NCBI RefSeq assembly: GCF_025460765.1
Contig: NZ_JAMWEG010000002.1
Location: 496,001 to 560,000 of the forward strand
Source: Micromonospora sp. MA102
GTDB taxonomy: Bacteria > Actinomycetota > Actinomycetes > Mycobacteriales > Micromonosporaceae
DNA: 64,000 nucleotides
Reading direction: 5' to 3'
Part shown: piece after piece, positions 11,501-20,104 of the stretch
Numbering within the stretch: the stretch's first letter is position 1
How the letters are laid out: every line of letters begins with the position of its first letter
Notes under the pieces: generated by a model
Database searches by the model: none
What the model saw: only the letters and a program-made list of their open reading frames with translations
What the model was told of the DNA's origin: nothing
Translations under genes and position numbers: made by a program

Positions 11501-12408
11501 CAGCGGCCTCCGGCGGCGTAGTCGAGTCGGTCGGCGGTGAGGTCCATGAACGCCTCCTCCAGGGACGCGGTCCGGGTGTGGAGTTCGTGCACGGCGACGC
11601 CGGCCCGGAACGCCAGCTCGCCGATCCGGTCGACAGGCAGCCCGGTGACGGTGAGCCTCGTCCCGCCGTCGTGGGTCACGGTGCCGCCCGCCGCCGCGAG
11701 CGCGGTGCCGAGCGTGGCCGGGTCGGACGTACGCACGGCGACCTGGGCTCGGGCGTTGCGGGCGGCGAACGCGGCGAGGCTCTCGTCGACGAGCAGTTCG
11801 CCCCGTCCGATGACCACGAGGTGATCGGCGGTCTGCTCCATCTCGCTCATCAGGTGGCTGGAGACGAGCACGGTCCGGCCCTCGGCGGCGAGCCGGCGGA
11901 ACAGGCCGCGCACCCAGCGCACCCCCTCCGGGTCGAGGCCGTTGAACGGCTCGTCGAAGAGGAGCACCGGCGGGTCGCCGAGCAGCGCGGCGGCGATCCC
12001 GAGACGCTGCCGCATGCCGAGCGAGAACCCGCCGATCCGGCGCCTCGCCACCTCGGTCAGACCGACCTGGTCCAGCACCTCCGCCGCGCGGGAGCGGGGA
12101 AGCCCGTTGCTGCGGGCCAGGGCCGCCAGGTGCGCCCGCGCGCTCCGCCCGCCGTGCACGTCGCCGGCGTCCAGCAGCGCGCCGGCGTGGCGCAGCCCGC
12201 GCGGCCGGCTGGCGAACGGCCGCCCGTCCACCAGGGCAGTCCCGCCGGTCGGACGGTGCAGGCCGAGGACGAGCCGGAGCGTGGTGGACTTTCCGGCGCC
12301 GTTCGGTCCGAGGAATCCGGTGACGTGTCCGGGCCGGACGGTGAGGGTCAGCCGGTTGACGGCGGTCGTCCCGCCGTACCGCTTGGTGAGGTCCCTGAGC
12401 TCGATCAT
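11500..12408 (-). CDS. ABC transporter ATP-binding protein
   Basis: A 302-residue ATPase with Walker A GPNGAGKST (34-42), signature FSLGMRQRLGIA and Walker B VLLFDEPFNGLDPEG, of the DrrA/CcmA-like exporter class. A C-terminal extension of about 80 residues after the nucleotide-binding domain is usual for this class. I chose ATG 12408 (MIELRDLTKR), where the family begins. The frame extends 17 codons further upstream. A GATCGT hexamer seven bases before this ATG may give a leaderless message. It pairs with the permease encoded next. Confidence 0.88.
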   Translation of the reverse strand: MIELRDLTKRYGGTTAVNRLTLTVRPGHVTGFLGPNGAGKSTTLRLVLGLHRPTGGTALVDGRPFASRPRGLRHAGALLDAGDVHGGRSARAHLAALARSNGLPRSRAAEVLDQVGLTEVARRRIGGFSLGMRQRLGIAAALLGDPPVLLFDEPFNGLDPEGVRWVRGLFRRLAAEGRTVLVSSHLMSEMEQTADHLVVIGRGELLVDESLAAFAARNARAQVAVRTSDPATLGTALAAAGGTVTHDGGTRLTVTGLPVDRIGELAFRAGVAVHELHTRTASLEEAFMDLTADRLDYAAGGR

Positions 12409-12527
12409 GGCCTCGACGATCCCGCGTCCCGGCCGCCGGGTCGTCGTGCCGGCGACCACACCCGGCCGGCGACACCCCGCCCCCGGGCGTACGCCCGTCG
12501 GCCGATGACCAGAGAGTCGTCGCTGAC

Positions 12528-12533
12528 TACGGT
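12528..12533 (+). promoter_or_regulatory. -10 box of the histidine kinase operon
   Basis: TACGGT ends six bases before ATG 12540, and a TGACCA lies 16 bases upstream as a possible -35. This predicts a leaderless message. Confidence 0.45.
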
Positions 12534-12539
12534 GGGCCC

Positions 12540-13733
12540 ATGGAGGCGGTCGTCCCGCGTCCGCGCGTCGTGGCTCGACGGGTGCGGACGGTCCTGATCT
12601 GGTCCGCGGTCGCGCTGCTGCCCGCCGTGGTGCTGCTCGCGTCGACCTCCGGCATGGGTGGGCCGGTGCTGCCCGTCCCCACCCCTGACGGCAGCCTGCC
12701 CGTGCTCCCCGTGCGGTACCTCGCGCCGCTCCTGGCGGTGCTGCTGCCCGTCGGCATGCTGCGCCGCCGGCCGCTGCTCGCCCTCGGCCTGATGCTCGCC
12801 GGGGCGTCGCTGGTCACCGCCACCACGAACGCGTGGGACGAGGGCTACCTGGCCGCTGTCTGGTACCTGCAGTTCCTCGTCGTCGACGCGATGCTCGGGG
12901 TGGTCGCGGCCCGGGGCCCGCGCCGGGTGTCGGTGCCCGCGGCGGGCATGGTGCTCCTGGTGCAGGTGGCCGCGGCCTTCGTGAACTCCGCCAGCAACGC
13001 GCTGGACCGGGCCACCCTGTCCGTCCCGGCGGTCCTCGCCGCCTGGGTGGTCGGCAACTCGGTGCTCGCCCGCCGGCGGCACGCCGAGCAGTTGCGGGCG
13101 CACGCCGCCACCGATGCGGTCACCGTCGAACGGCTGCGGATCGCGCGGGAGCTGCACGATGTGGTGGCGCACAGCATCGGCGTGATCGCCATCCAGGCCG
13201 GCGTCGGCGCCCGGGTCATCGACAGCCAGCCCGCGCAGGCGCGCGCCGCGCTCGCCACCATCGAGACCACCAGCCGGGAGACGCTGGCCGGGCTACGCCG
13301 TACCCTCGGCGCGCTGCGTCGCCCCGACGGCGCGGCGGCGGCGCTGGACCCCACGCCCGGACTGTCCGACCTGGACCGGCTGGTCGGGGCCGCGGCCGAC
13401 GCCGGGGTGCGGGTGACGCTCACCGTCGGCGGCGAGCCGGGCCCGCTGCCCACCGAGGTGGAGCTGGCCGCGTACCGGATTGTGCAGGAGGCGCTGACCA
13501 ACGTGGTGAGGCACGCGCGGGTGCGGCAGTGCCGGGTGACCGTTCGGCACGCGTCGGGCGGCGTCCACGTGGAGGTGCTGGACGACGGTCGCGGTGGCCC
13601 GCTCGGCGGTGACGGGCACGGGATCGTCGGCATGCGGGAACGGGCCACGCTGCTCGGCGGCCGGTTCACCGCCGGGCCGCGACCGGAGGGCGGCTTCCGG
13701 GTGGCCGCCGTGTTGCCGGTGAGCCCGCGGTGA
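12540..13733 (+). CDS. Sensor histidine kinase (HisKA_3 type)
   Basis: A 397-residue kinase with four to five predicted N-terminal membrane helices (about residues 15-165) and almost no extracytoplasmic domain. A HisKA_3 dimerisation domain follows with the phosphoacceptor His206 in RELHDVVAHSIG, then a GHKL ATPase domain ending in DDGRGG and GHGIVGMRER. This NarX/DesK-like type works with NarL-family regulators, and one is encoded next with a GTGA overlap. It is divergent from an ABC exporter, a frequent pairing for envelope or antibiotic stress. The signal is unknown. Confidence 0.92.
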   Translation: MEAVVPRPRVVARRVRTVLIWSAVALLPAVVLLASTSGMGGPVLPVPTPDGSLPVLPVRYLAPLLAVLLPVGMLRRRPLLALGLMLAGASLVTATTNAWDEGYLAAVWYLQFLVVDAMLGVVAARGPRRVSVPAAGMVLLVQVAAAFVNSASNALDRATLSVPAVLAAWVVGNSVLARRRHAEQLRAHAATDAVTVERLRIARELHDVVAHSIGVIAIQAGVGARVIDSQPAQARAALATIETTSRETLAGLRRTLGALRRPDGAAAALDPTPGLSDLDRLVGAAADAGVRVTLTVGGEPGPLPTEVELAAYRIVQEALTNVVRHARVRQCRVTVRHASGGVHVEVLDDGRGGPLGGDGHGIVGMRERATLLGGRFTAGPRPEGGFRVAAVLPVSPR

Positions 13734-14386
13734 CGATCCGCGTCCTCCTCGTCGACGACCAGCCGCTGGTGCGGGCCGGGTTGCGGGTCCTCATGGCCGA
13801 CGCGCCGGACCTGGTGGTCGTCGGTGAGGCCGGGACGGGCGCCGAAGCCGTCCGGTCGGCCCGGAAACTGCTCCCCGACGTGGTCCTGATGGACCTGCGG
13901 ATGCCCGGTACCGACGGGATCGCGGCGACCCGGGACATCGTCGCGGCCGGCGGGCCGAGCCGGGTCCTCGTGCTCACCACCTTCGACGACGACGAGCACG
14001 TGCACGCGGCGCTGCGCGCCGGCGCGAGCGGATTCCTGGTCAAGGACATGGCCTTGGAGGAGATACTGGGCGCGGTGCGGGTGGTGGCGGCCGGCGACGC
14101 GCTGATCGCACCGGGCGTCACCCGGCGGCTCATCGCCGAGTTCGCCCGCCGTCCCGCCCCGGCGCCCCGACCGCGTGCCCTGCCGGGGGTCACCGACCGG
14201 GAGCGGGAGGTGCTCACGCTCGTCGCCCGCGGACTGTCCAACACGGAGATCGCGGCGGAACTGGTGATCAGTCCAGCCACCGCCAAGGCGCACGTGGCCC
14301 GCCTCTTCGGCAAGCTGACCGCCCGGGACCGGGTGCACCTGGTGATCGCCGCCTACGAGGCCGGCCTGGTCGCTCCGCCCCGCTGA
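13730..14386 (+). CDS. NarL/FixJ-family response regulator
   Basis: A 218-residue regulator. The receiver domain is at residues 1-120, with acidic pocket Asp9/Asp10 and phosphorylation site Asp55 in VVLMDLRMPG. A linker follows, then a LuxR-type helix-turn-helix at about 150-212, with TDREREVLTLVARGLSNTEI as its start. The GTG start overlaps the kinase stop (GTGA), so the two are co-translated. A likely target is the divergent ABC transporter operon, with which it shares an intergenic region of about 130 bases. That target is inference. Confidence 0.93.
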   Translation: MTIRVLLVDDQPLVRAGLRVLMADAPDLVVVGEAGTGAEAVRSARKLLPDVVLMDLRMPGTDGIAATRDIVAAGGPSRVLVLTTFDDDEHVHAALRAGASGFLVKDMALEEILGAVRVVAAGDALIAPGVTRRLIAEFARRPAPAPRPRALPGVTDREREVLTLVARGLSNTEIAAELVISPATAKAHVARLFGKLTARDRVHLVIAAYEAGLVAPPR

Positions 14387-14567
14387 GGCGATCCATCGCC
14401 GATGCGGTGGCGGTCCGTCGCGCAGGACACCGAGCGGCGACCGTGTGCGGCATCGCGGTCGAGGCCGGTGGCCGCCTCATGAGTCGTTACCGACGTCAGC
14501 TCCACAGCCGCTCGCGGACACCCGGTCGCCTCGCCCGGTGTGCGCCGGCGGATCGACGGTGGGGGCG

Positions 14568-15332
14568 TCACGCGGCGGCGAGCGCCGCCTCGACCGCCGG
14601 GCGGTGGTGGAGCAGCCACTCGTGCCAGCCGCGTACCGCGTCGACGGCGCCCGCCGCCCGGAGCCGGCGCATGCCCGGCTCGTCCCGGTCGGCGCCGGCG
14701 TCGATGCCCCGCCAGGTCCCGTCGAGCTGGTCGAGCATGACGGCGACCAGCTCGCCGCGGGGCAGCGCCACCCCGGGGGCGACCGCCTCGTAGGCGTCGC
14801 ACAGCACCCGGCCGCGCCGGGCCAGCTCGGCCGGGTCGGCGTCGCCGCCCAGCGCGGCCCAGTGCCAGCCGGCGAAGGCCACGTCCTCGATCCGCCGGCC
14901 CGGCCCCGCCAGGTCCCAGTCCAGGAACGCCACCGGCAGCGGGCCGGCCGGCGCGTCCCGGTAGACGGTGTTCTTCGGCGACAGGTCCCGGTGGCAGACC
15001 GTCTCGGCGTCGCCGGCCAGCGGGGTTCCGGCGCAGGCGTCGTGCAGCGCCCGGATCAGCCCGGCCAGCCGGGCGAGGGCCGGGTCGGCGAAGAAGGCCG
15101 GATCCTCCCGGTCCCGCCAGGGCACCCGCCCCGGGAGGTGGGTCAGCACCTGCCGGCCCTGCTCGTCCACCCCGAGGTGGCGCGGCGCCAGGCCGGGCGC
15201 GGTCGTGGCCAGGTGCCGCAGCAGGGCGGTCACGAACCCGGCCCGCGCCGGGGGAGAGCGGCGTACGGTGTCGCCGATCCGGACCACCTCGGTGACGAAG
15301 CCGCCGGGCAGCCGCTCCTCCGCGGCGGCCAC
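14568..15332 (-). CDS. Aminoglycoside phosphotransferase (APH) family kinase-like protein
   Basis: A 254-residue protein with the APH/choline kinase catalytic loop CHRDLSPKN (His114, Asp116, Asn121) and the metal-binding AFLDWDLAGPG (Asp138, Asp140). A clear Gly-rich nucleotide loop is weak at the N-terminus, as in many APH-like proteins. The GTG start at 15332 lies one base from the stop of the upstream membrane gene, so it is the last gene of the murT-gatD-VTT operon. Substrates of this family range from antibiotics to sugars and lipids. Neither resistance nor a wall role can be claimed from sequence. Confidence 0.8.
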   Translation of the reverse strand: MAAAEERLPGGFVTEVVRIGDTVRRSPPARAGFVTALLRHLATTAPGLAPRHLGVDEQGRQVLTHLPGRVPWRDREDPAFFADPALARLAGLIRALHDACAGTPLAGDAETVCHRDLSPKNTVYRDAPAGPLPVAFLDWDLAGPGRRIEDVAFAGWHWAALGGDADPAELARRGRVLCDAYEAVAPGVALPRGELVAVMLDQLDGTWRGIDAGADRDEPGMRRLRAAGAVDAVRGWHEWLLHHRPAVEAALAAA

Positions 15333-15333
15333 C

Positions 15334-16047
15334 TCAGCTCGGGCCCAGCCGGCGGTGCCGCTCCGCGCGCCACCAGCGGTGGATGATGAGCACGCTGGCG
15401 ATCAGGCCGAGGCTGGCCGGGGCGGCGGCGTACCAGTTGATCGAGTCGGGGGAGCTGACCGCCGCGCCGATGGCCGCGTAGCCGATGGCGGTGGGGGCGG
15501 CGGCGATCACGCTGCCGGCCAGGAACGGCAGCAGCCGCGCCCCGGTGGTGCCGTAGCCGTAGCTGACCAGCCCGAACCCGGCGATCGGCAGCAGCCGGAC
15601 GGTCATCACGCCGAATACGCTCTGCCGGGCGAACCAACCGTCGAGCCGGGCCAGCCGGCCGCGGACCCGCTCGGCGACGAACTGCCGGCCCAGCAGGCGG
15701 CCGACCGCGAAGCCGAGGGCCGCCGCGAGCAGCGCCGCGCCGAGGGCGTACGCGGCGCCCTGCACCGGACCGAAGATCGCGCCGGCGGCCAGCGTGACGA
15801 AGGTACGCGGGACCAGCGCCACGAGCAGCAGCGCGCCGCCGACCACGGCGGCGACCGGCGCGAACGCGCCGAGCGAGTGGGCGACCCGGGGCAGGTCACC
15901 CGGGTCCGGGTGGGGGACCAGCAGCAGCGTGATCCCACACCCGGCGAGCAGCAGAAGCAGCAGCGCGAACCGGCGCGCCGACGGCTGCCGGAGCAACCGG
16001 GCGAGCCGGCGGGATCGTCGCCGCCACGGTCGGGCGGTGCCGGTCAT
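15334..16047 (-). CDS. TVP38/TMEM64 (VTT/DedA-like) membrane protein
   Basis: A 237-residue protein with a basic N-terminus and about five to six hydrophobic segments. The VTT/SNARE-associated signature is present: AGAIFGPVQGAAYALG, then LLGRQF, VRLLPIAGFGLVSYGYG and a late helix pair. Members are proposed to move or scramble lipids such as undecaprenyl phosphate. The ATG at 16047 overlaps the gatD stop (ATGA). Its place in an operon with murT-gatD fits a role in lipid-linked wall precursors, but that is inference. Confidence 0.85.
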   Translation of the reverse strand: MTGTARPWRRRSRRLARLLRQPSARRFALLLLLLAGCGITLLLVPHPDPGDLPRVAHSLGAFAPVAAVVGGALLLVALVPRTFVTLAAGAIFGPVQGAAYALGAALLAAALGFAVGRLLGRQFVAERVRGRLARLDGWFARQSVFGVMTVRLLPIAGFGLVSYGYGTTGARLLPFLAGSVIAAAPTAIGYAAIGAAVSSPDSINWYAAAPASLGLIASVLIIHRWWRAERHRRLGPS

Positions 16048-16766
16048 GCCCTCGCGGCGGCGGCCACCGCGGCGCGGCGCTCGGACCGGAGCCGGTCGGC
16101 CCAGGTGTCGTCGAGCGGGGGGAGCTGGTGGACGCCGGTCGCCCAGCGCAGCAGCAGGTCGGCCAGGGCGGGGTTGCGGGCCAGCGCCGGGCCGTGCGAG
16201 TAGGTGCCGAGCAGCTTGCCGCGCCAGGCCCCCTCGGTGGTGCCGTCGTTGCCGACCCCGGCGGTAACCCGCGCCAGCGGCGACACGCCGGGCCCGAGGT
16301 GGGTGCGGCCGCCGTGGTTCTCGAACCCGGTCAGGTAGGGGATGCCCAGCCGCGGGTCGACCTCGCCGGCCAGCTCGCCGACCGCCCGGGTGGGACCCCG
16401 GTCGGACGAGATGTCGAGCAGCTCCAGCCCGGTGCACCGGGTGCCCTTGGCGAAGAAGGAGGTGCCCAGCAGCTGGTAGCCGGCGCAGACGCCCAACACG
16501 ACCGAGCCCTGGGCCACCGCCCGGTGCAGGCCGCCGTCGGCGATCAGCCGCTGCGCCCCCAGCGCCTGCGGGCCGTCCTCGCCGCCGCCGATCAGGTAGA
16601 TGTCGGCAGTGGCGGGCAGCCGCTGGTCGGAGCGGACCTCCAGCACCTCGACCGGCATGCCGCGCTGCTGGGCCCGGCGGGCCAGGATCAGCGCGTTGCC
16701 CCGGTCGCCGTAGGTGGACAGCAGGTCGGGATAGATCCAGACGATGCGCAGGCTCTCAGTTGACAC
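16044..16766 (-). CDS. gatD: Lipid II isoglutaminyl synthase, glutamine amidotransferase subunit GatD
   Basis: A 240-residue class I (triad) glutaminase of the CobB/CobQ-like group. The nucleophile is Cys94 in VLGVCAGYQLLG and the catalytic His191 is in LGTYSHGP. These match the spacing in the GatD family, which feeds ammonia to MurT for amidation of the D-Glu alpha-carboxyl in lipid II. The GTG start at 16766 overlaps the murT end by 11 bases, so the two subunits are co-translated. The start is supported by the family N-terminus (LRIVWIYPDLLSTYGDRGNA). Confidence 0.93.
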   Translation of the reverse strand: MSTESLRIVWIYPDLLSTYGDRGNALILARRAQQRGMPVEVLEVRSDQRLPATADIYLIGGGEDGPQALGAQRLIADGGLHRAVAQGSVVLGVCAGYQLLGTSFFAKGTRCTGLELLDISSDRGPTRAVGELAGEVDPRLGIPYLTGFENHGGRTHLGPGVSPLARVTAGVGNDGTTEGAWRGKLLGTYSHGPALARNPALADLLLRWATGVHQLPPLDDTWADRLRSERRAAVAAAARA

Positions 16767-18018
16767 GGTCCAGCTCCGCTCGGATGTCCTGGAAGGCGGT
16801 GTAGTTGGCGATGACCTCCAGCCGGCCCGGCGGGACGGCCCGGACCGCGTCGTCGAAGGTCCGGACGTGCTGGAACGGCACGCCGTTGACGTCGAGCCGG
16901 ACCGCCAGGTCGTACGCCCGGTCGCCGGTGATCAGCACCTGCCGGCCGGCCAGCGGGGAGAAGTCGACGTCGAAGAGCCAGGAGGTGTCCATCCCGTCGG
17001 GGTCGCGCGCGTTGATGGAGAGCAGTGTCGGCGCGACGTCGGCCATGTCGAACGCCTCCAGCCAGCTGGCCGGGTTCTTGGCCAGCAGCAGCCGGATGTT
17101 GCGCCCGTCCCGGTCGACCTGGGCGTAGCGGCCGGCCACCGAGGTGACCGAGCCGAGCCGGGAGACCGCGTCCACGGGGCGTACCCCGAACTCGGCGGCG
17201 ACGGCCAGGGCGGTGGCCGCGTTGCCGAGGTTGACCTTTCCGGGGAGCTGGAGCTGCACCTTGTGCCAGGCGCCGCTGGGGTCGAGCACCCCGTCGTCCT
17301 CGACGGTCCACTGCGGTTGGGGGCGGCGCAGCGGGCAACCGGTGCACCACCACTGCTCGCCGGAGCGCTGGATGGTGGAGCCGCACTCGGGGCAGACCCA
17401 GGAGTCGTCGTGCCAGCGCTGACCGGCGCTGAACCAGGTGACGTGCGGCGGGACGTGGCCCTGGGCCGGGTCGGCCGGCGGGGTGGCGGCCCACACCACC
17501 ATGGGGTCGTCGGCGTTGGCGACCACCCGCACGTCGGTGTGCCGGACCAGCGCGGCGCGCCAGAGCTGCGCCATCATGGCGACCTCCTTGGCCCGGTCCA
17601 GCTGGTCGCGGGAGAGGTTCAGCAGCGCCACGACGTGCGGCTCGGTGGCCTCCAGCACCTGGGCGAGGTAGTGCTCGTCCACCTCCAGCACCGCGTAGGG
17701 GGTGCTGCCGGCCTTGGCCAGCGCCGAGGTGTGCCCGGTGGGCATGTTGGCGCCGAAGGAGTTGGTGGCGACCCGGCCGAGCACGCCGACGGCGGCGGTG
17801 GTGAGCCGGGTGGTGGTGGTCTTGCCGTTGGTGCCGGACACCAGGGCGATGGCCCGCCCGGCCGAGAGGTGGGCGAGCAGGTCCGGGTCGATCTTGAGGC
17901 CGATCCACCCGCCGATGACCGAGCCGTCGCCACGACCCGCGGCCCGCGACAGCGCCGCGGCGGTCCGCGACACGGAGCTGGCCACCTTTGCCCGCAGGGG
18001 CATCTTCGCGTCCGTCAC
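16756..18018 (-). CDS. murT: Lipid II isoglutaminyl synthase, Mur ligase subunit MurT
   Basis: A 420-residue Mur-ligase-like protein: ATP loop GTNGKTT (62-68), a Cys4 zinc ribbon inserted in the central domain (CPECG and CTGCP, about 206-225), and a C-terminal DUF1727 domain. With GatD it amidates D-glutamate of the stem peptide. I chose GTG 18018 ([12 protein letters not shown]) because TAACCT lies exactly seven bases before it and the family N-terminus of about 30 residues before the GS-rich motif is then kept. ATG 18003 is the alternative. It is first in the operon and divergent from mraZ. Confidence 0.93.
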   Translation of the reverse strand: MTDAKMPLRAKVASSVSRTAAALSRAAGRGDGSVIGGWIGLKIDPDLLAHLSAGRAIALVSGTNGKTTTTRLTTAAVGVLGRVATNSFGANMPTGHTSALAKAGSTPYAVLEVDEHYLAQVLEATEPHVVALLNLSRDQLDRAKEVAMMAQLWRAALVRHTDVRVVANADDPMVVWAATPPADPAQGHVPPHVTWFSAGQRWHDDSWVCPECGSTIQRSGEQWWCTGCPLRRPQPQWTVEDDGVLDPSGAWHKVQLQLPGKVNLGNAATALAVAAEFGVRPVDAVSRLGSVTSVAGRYAQVDRDGRNIRLLLAKNPASWLEAFDMADVAPTLLSINARDPDGMDTSWLFDVDFSPLAGRQVLITGDRAYDLAVRLDVNGVPFQHVRTFDDAVRAVPPGRLEVIANYTAFQDIRAELDRVN

Positions 18019-18025
18019 CCGAGCG

Positions 18026-18031
18026 AGGTTA
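18026..18031 (-). promoter_or_regulatory. -10 box of leaderless murT promoter
   Basis: TAACCT on the minus strand, with seven bases between it and GTG 18018. Confidence 0.5.
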
Positions 18032-18203
18032 CCGGACCACCGGGCCCCCCAGATCGCCGCCGACGGCGATCCGTTCGGCCGGGGAGCTCCGGCGGACGGC
18101 CACCGCGCGGTCCGCCGGACGGAGTCGATCAATGTCGGGAAGCGGACCGCCCACGGGGCGCGCCGGGGCCCTCCACTCGGCCCCACCCCCGTTGACGTGC
18201 TGT

Positions 18204-18217
18204 TTTGCGCGCGCAAA
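18204..18217. promoter_or_regulatory. 14-base perfect palindrome, possible operator
   Basis: TTTGCGC followed directly by its reverse complement GCGCAAA, in the middle of the murT-mraZ divergent region. Its AT ends stand out in a GC-rich spacer. I do not recognise the binding protein. Confidence 0.4.
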
Positions 18218-18242
18218 CGACGCGCCACGCGGGCGTTTCCGG

Positions 18243-18270
18243 TTGCGGGTGGAGGGAAGTGGAGTAGAGT
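18243..18270 (+). promoter_or_regulatory. mraZ promoter
   Basis: TTGCGG (18243-18248) and TAGAGT (18265-18270) separated by 16 bases. Transcription would start near 18277, about 80 bases before the mraZ ATG. Confidence 0.55.
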
Positions 18271-18283
18271 GGGGCGCGATGGT
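18249..18283 (+). promoter_or_regulatory. MraZ-binding repeats (autoregulatory operator)
   Basis: GTGGA (18249), GTGGA (18259), GTGGG (18269) and the weaker ATGGT (18279) occur at an exact 10-base period, each with a five-base spacer. This is the arrangement known for MraZ operators, and it overlaps the -10 region, as expected for repression. Confidence 0.7.
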
Positions 18284-18358
18284 GAGGCCGGGAGGGCCAC
18301 ACCGGCCCGGGGGGTCAGCGGCGCCGCGAACGCCGCTCAGGGCGAGGGGGTTGGGCCG

Positions 18359-18790
18359 ATGTTCCTCGGCACTCACACTCCGCGCCTGGACGACAAAGGC
18401 CGGTTGATCCTTCCGGCGAAGTTCCGGGATGAGCTGGCGGGGGGTGTCGTGATCACCAAAGGGCAGGAGCGCTGCCTCTACGTCTTCCCGATGCCCGAGT
18501 TCCAGCGGATCGCCGACCAGTTGCGCGCGCAGCCGATGACGAGCAAGGCGGCCCGGGCCTACAGCCGGGTCTTCTTCGCGAGCGCGCACGACGAGGTGCC
18601 GGACAAGCAGGGACGGGTGACCATCCCCGGGCACCTCCGGTCGTACGCCGCGCTCGACCGCGAGCTGGTCGTGATCGGGGCGAGCACCCGGGTGGAGATC
18701 TGGGACAGGGCGGCCTGGGAGGCCTACCTCGCGGAGAGCGAAGACGACTTCGCCGACATCGAGGAGGGGGTGCTGCCCGGCGGTCTGTAG
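18359..18790 (+). CDS. mraZ: Transcriptional regulator MraZ
   Basis: A 143-residue protein with two SpoVT-AbrB-like DNA-binding domains. Each carries the family motif: [14 protein letters not shown] near residues 10-23 and [16 protein letters not shown] near 81-96. MraZ forms rings and binds TGGG-type repeats to control the dcw operon, and such repeats lie in its own promoter. The ATG at 18359 has GAGGGGG upstream. It is the first gene of the dcw cluster. Confidence 0.97.
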   Translation: MFLGTHTPRLDDKGRLILPAKFRDELAGGVVITKGQERCLYVFPMPEFQRIADQLRAQPMTSKAARAYSRVFFASAHDEVPDKQGRVTIPGHLRSYAALDRELVVIGASTRVEIWDRAAWEAYLAESEDDFADIEEGVLPGGL

Positions 18791-18994
18791 GGCGTGACGG
18801 CGCCCGACGTACTGCGAGATCTCCAGCCGCTTTCGAGTTCCTGGCACCCCTTCCCCGGTGCCAGGCGCACGATCCGATACGGAGGGCCGCGGCCTCCGGC
18901 GGGCGGGAGCGGATGGGGATCTGGCGGTATGACGAGGCGCCGTGACGACGACGGACACAAGGACGGAATCGGGTTTCAACCAGTGGGGGTCGAG

Positions 18995-20104
18995 ATGGGG
19001 GAGCTACGCGGCACGCACGTGCCGGTGCTGCTCGAGCGGTGTCTCGAGTTGCTGGCCCCCGCGCTGGGCCGGCCCGGCCGCACCGTTCATGTCGACGCCA
19101 CGCTCGGCCTGGCCGGGCACGCCGAGGCGGTGCTCGAGGCGCACCCGGACACGGTGCTCATCGGCCTGGACCGGGACACCGAGGCCCTCGCCCACGCGCG
19201 GGTCCGGCTGGCCCGGTTCGCCGACCGGATCCACCTGGAGCACGCCGTCTACGACGAGCTGCCCGAGGTGCTCGACCGGCTGGGCTACCCGGCGATCGAC
19301 GGGATCCTGTTCGATCTCGGCGTCTCGTCCCTGCAACTGGACGCGCCCGACCGCGGGTTCGCGTACGCGCAGGACGCGCCGCTGGACATGCGGATGGACC
19401 AGACCCGGGGGGTGACCGCCGAGGAGGTGGTCAACACCTACGCCCACCCGGACCTGGCCCGGGTGCTGCGGGTGTACGGCGAGGAGAAGTTCGCCGGGCG
19501 GATCGCCTCGGCGATCATCCGCGAGCGCGAGCGCACGCCGATCACCTCGTCGGCGCGACTGGCCGAGCTGGTCCGGGAGAGCATTCCGGCACCAGCCCGA
19601 CGAACCGGGGGACACCCGGCAAAGAGAACGTTTCAGGCTTTACGGATCGAGGTAAACAGAGAACTGGCAGCGCTGGAGACGGCGCTGCCGGCCGCTCTGG
19701 ACAAGCTCACCGTGGGCGGCCGCATGGTGGTCCTGTCCTACCACTCGCTGGAGGACCGGCTCACCAAGCAGGCGCTCGCCGACCGGGTCCGCAGTAAGGG
19801 CCCGGTCGACCTCCCGGTCGAACTGCCCGGGTCGGGTCCGACGTTCCGGCTGCTCAGCCGGGGCGCGGAGCTGCCCGGGGAGGCCGAGGTCGCGGCGAAC
19901 CCGCGTGCCGCCTCGGTGCGGCTGCGGGCCGCGGAACGGCTCGACCCGGAGGCGACCCGGCAGGGGCGTACCGACCGCGAACGGTACCGCCGCCGGGTGA
20001 AGGCGATGCACCAACCGGGGACGGGGTCACCGGGGTCCGGAACGGACCCGCGGTCGGCGCCGGGGGACGGGAACGGGACGGACGAAGAGGGGGAGGGGAC
20101 ATGA
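18995..20104 (+). CDS. rsmH: 16S rRNA (cytosine1402-N4)-methyltransferase RsmH
   Basis: A 369-residue SAM-dependent methyltransferase. [10 protein letters not shown] at the N-terminus, [12 protein letters not shown] (SAM loop), [15 protein letters not shown] and [11 protein letters not shown] are diagnostic. It methylates C1402 of 16S rRNA. ATG 18995 is chosen at the family start. An in-frame ATG at 18929 would add 22 residues. A patch of rare codons (AAG AGA ACG TTT, then TTA, GTA, AGA) occurs at 19622-19666, including a TTA codon at 19640. The C-terminal tail of about 35 residues is Gly/Pro-rich. The stop overlaps the next ATG (ATGA). Confidence 0.95.
   Translation: MGELRGTHVPVLLERCLELLAPALGRPGRTVHVDATLGLAGHAEAVLEAHPDTVLIGLDRDTEALAHARVRLARFADRIHLEHAVYDELPEVLDRLGYPAIDGILFDLGVSSLQLDAPDRGFAYAQDAPLDMRMDQTRGVTAEEVVNTYAHPDLARVLRVYGEEKFAGRIASAIIRERERTPITSSARLAELVRESIPAPARRTGGHPAKRTFQALRIEVNRELAALETALPAALDKLTVGGRMVVLSYHSLEDRLTKQALADRVRSKGPVDLPVELPGSGPTFRLLSRGAELPGEAEVAANPRAASVRLRAAERLDPEATRQGRTDRERYRRRVKAMHQPGTGSPGSGTDPRSAPGDGNGTDEEGEGT

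Larger units (their letters stand above)
18019..18358. other. Divergent murT / mraZ control region
   Basis: 340 bases without a gene. It contains the minus-strand -10 box TAACCT of murT (18031-18026), a 14-base perfect palindrome TTTGCGCGCGCAAA (18204-18217), the mraZ promoter and MraZ operator repeats (18243-18283), and a purine-rich leader before mraZ. Confidence 0.7.

Noticed and set aside
14387-14567. Possible tRNA or small gene between the response regulator and the APH-like gene
   Set aside because: No cloverleaf or T-loop sequence could be built and the short frames lack coding character. I see nothing definite here.
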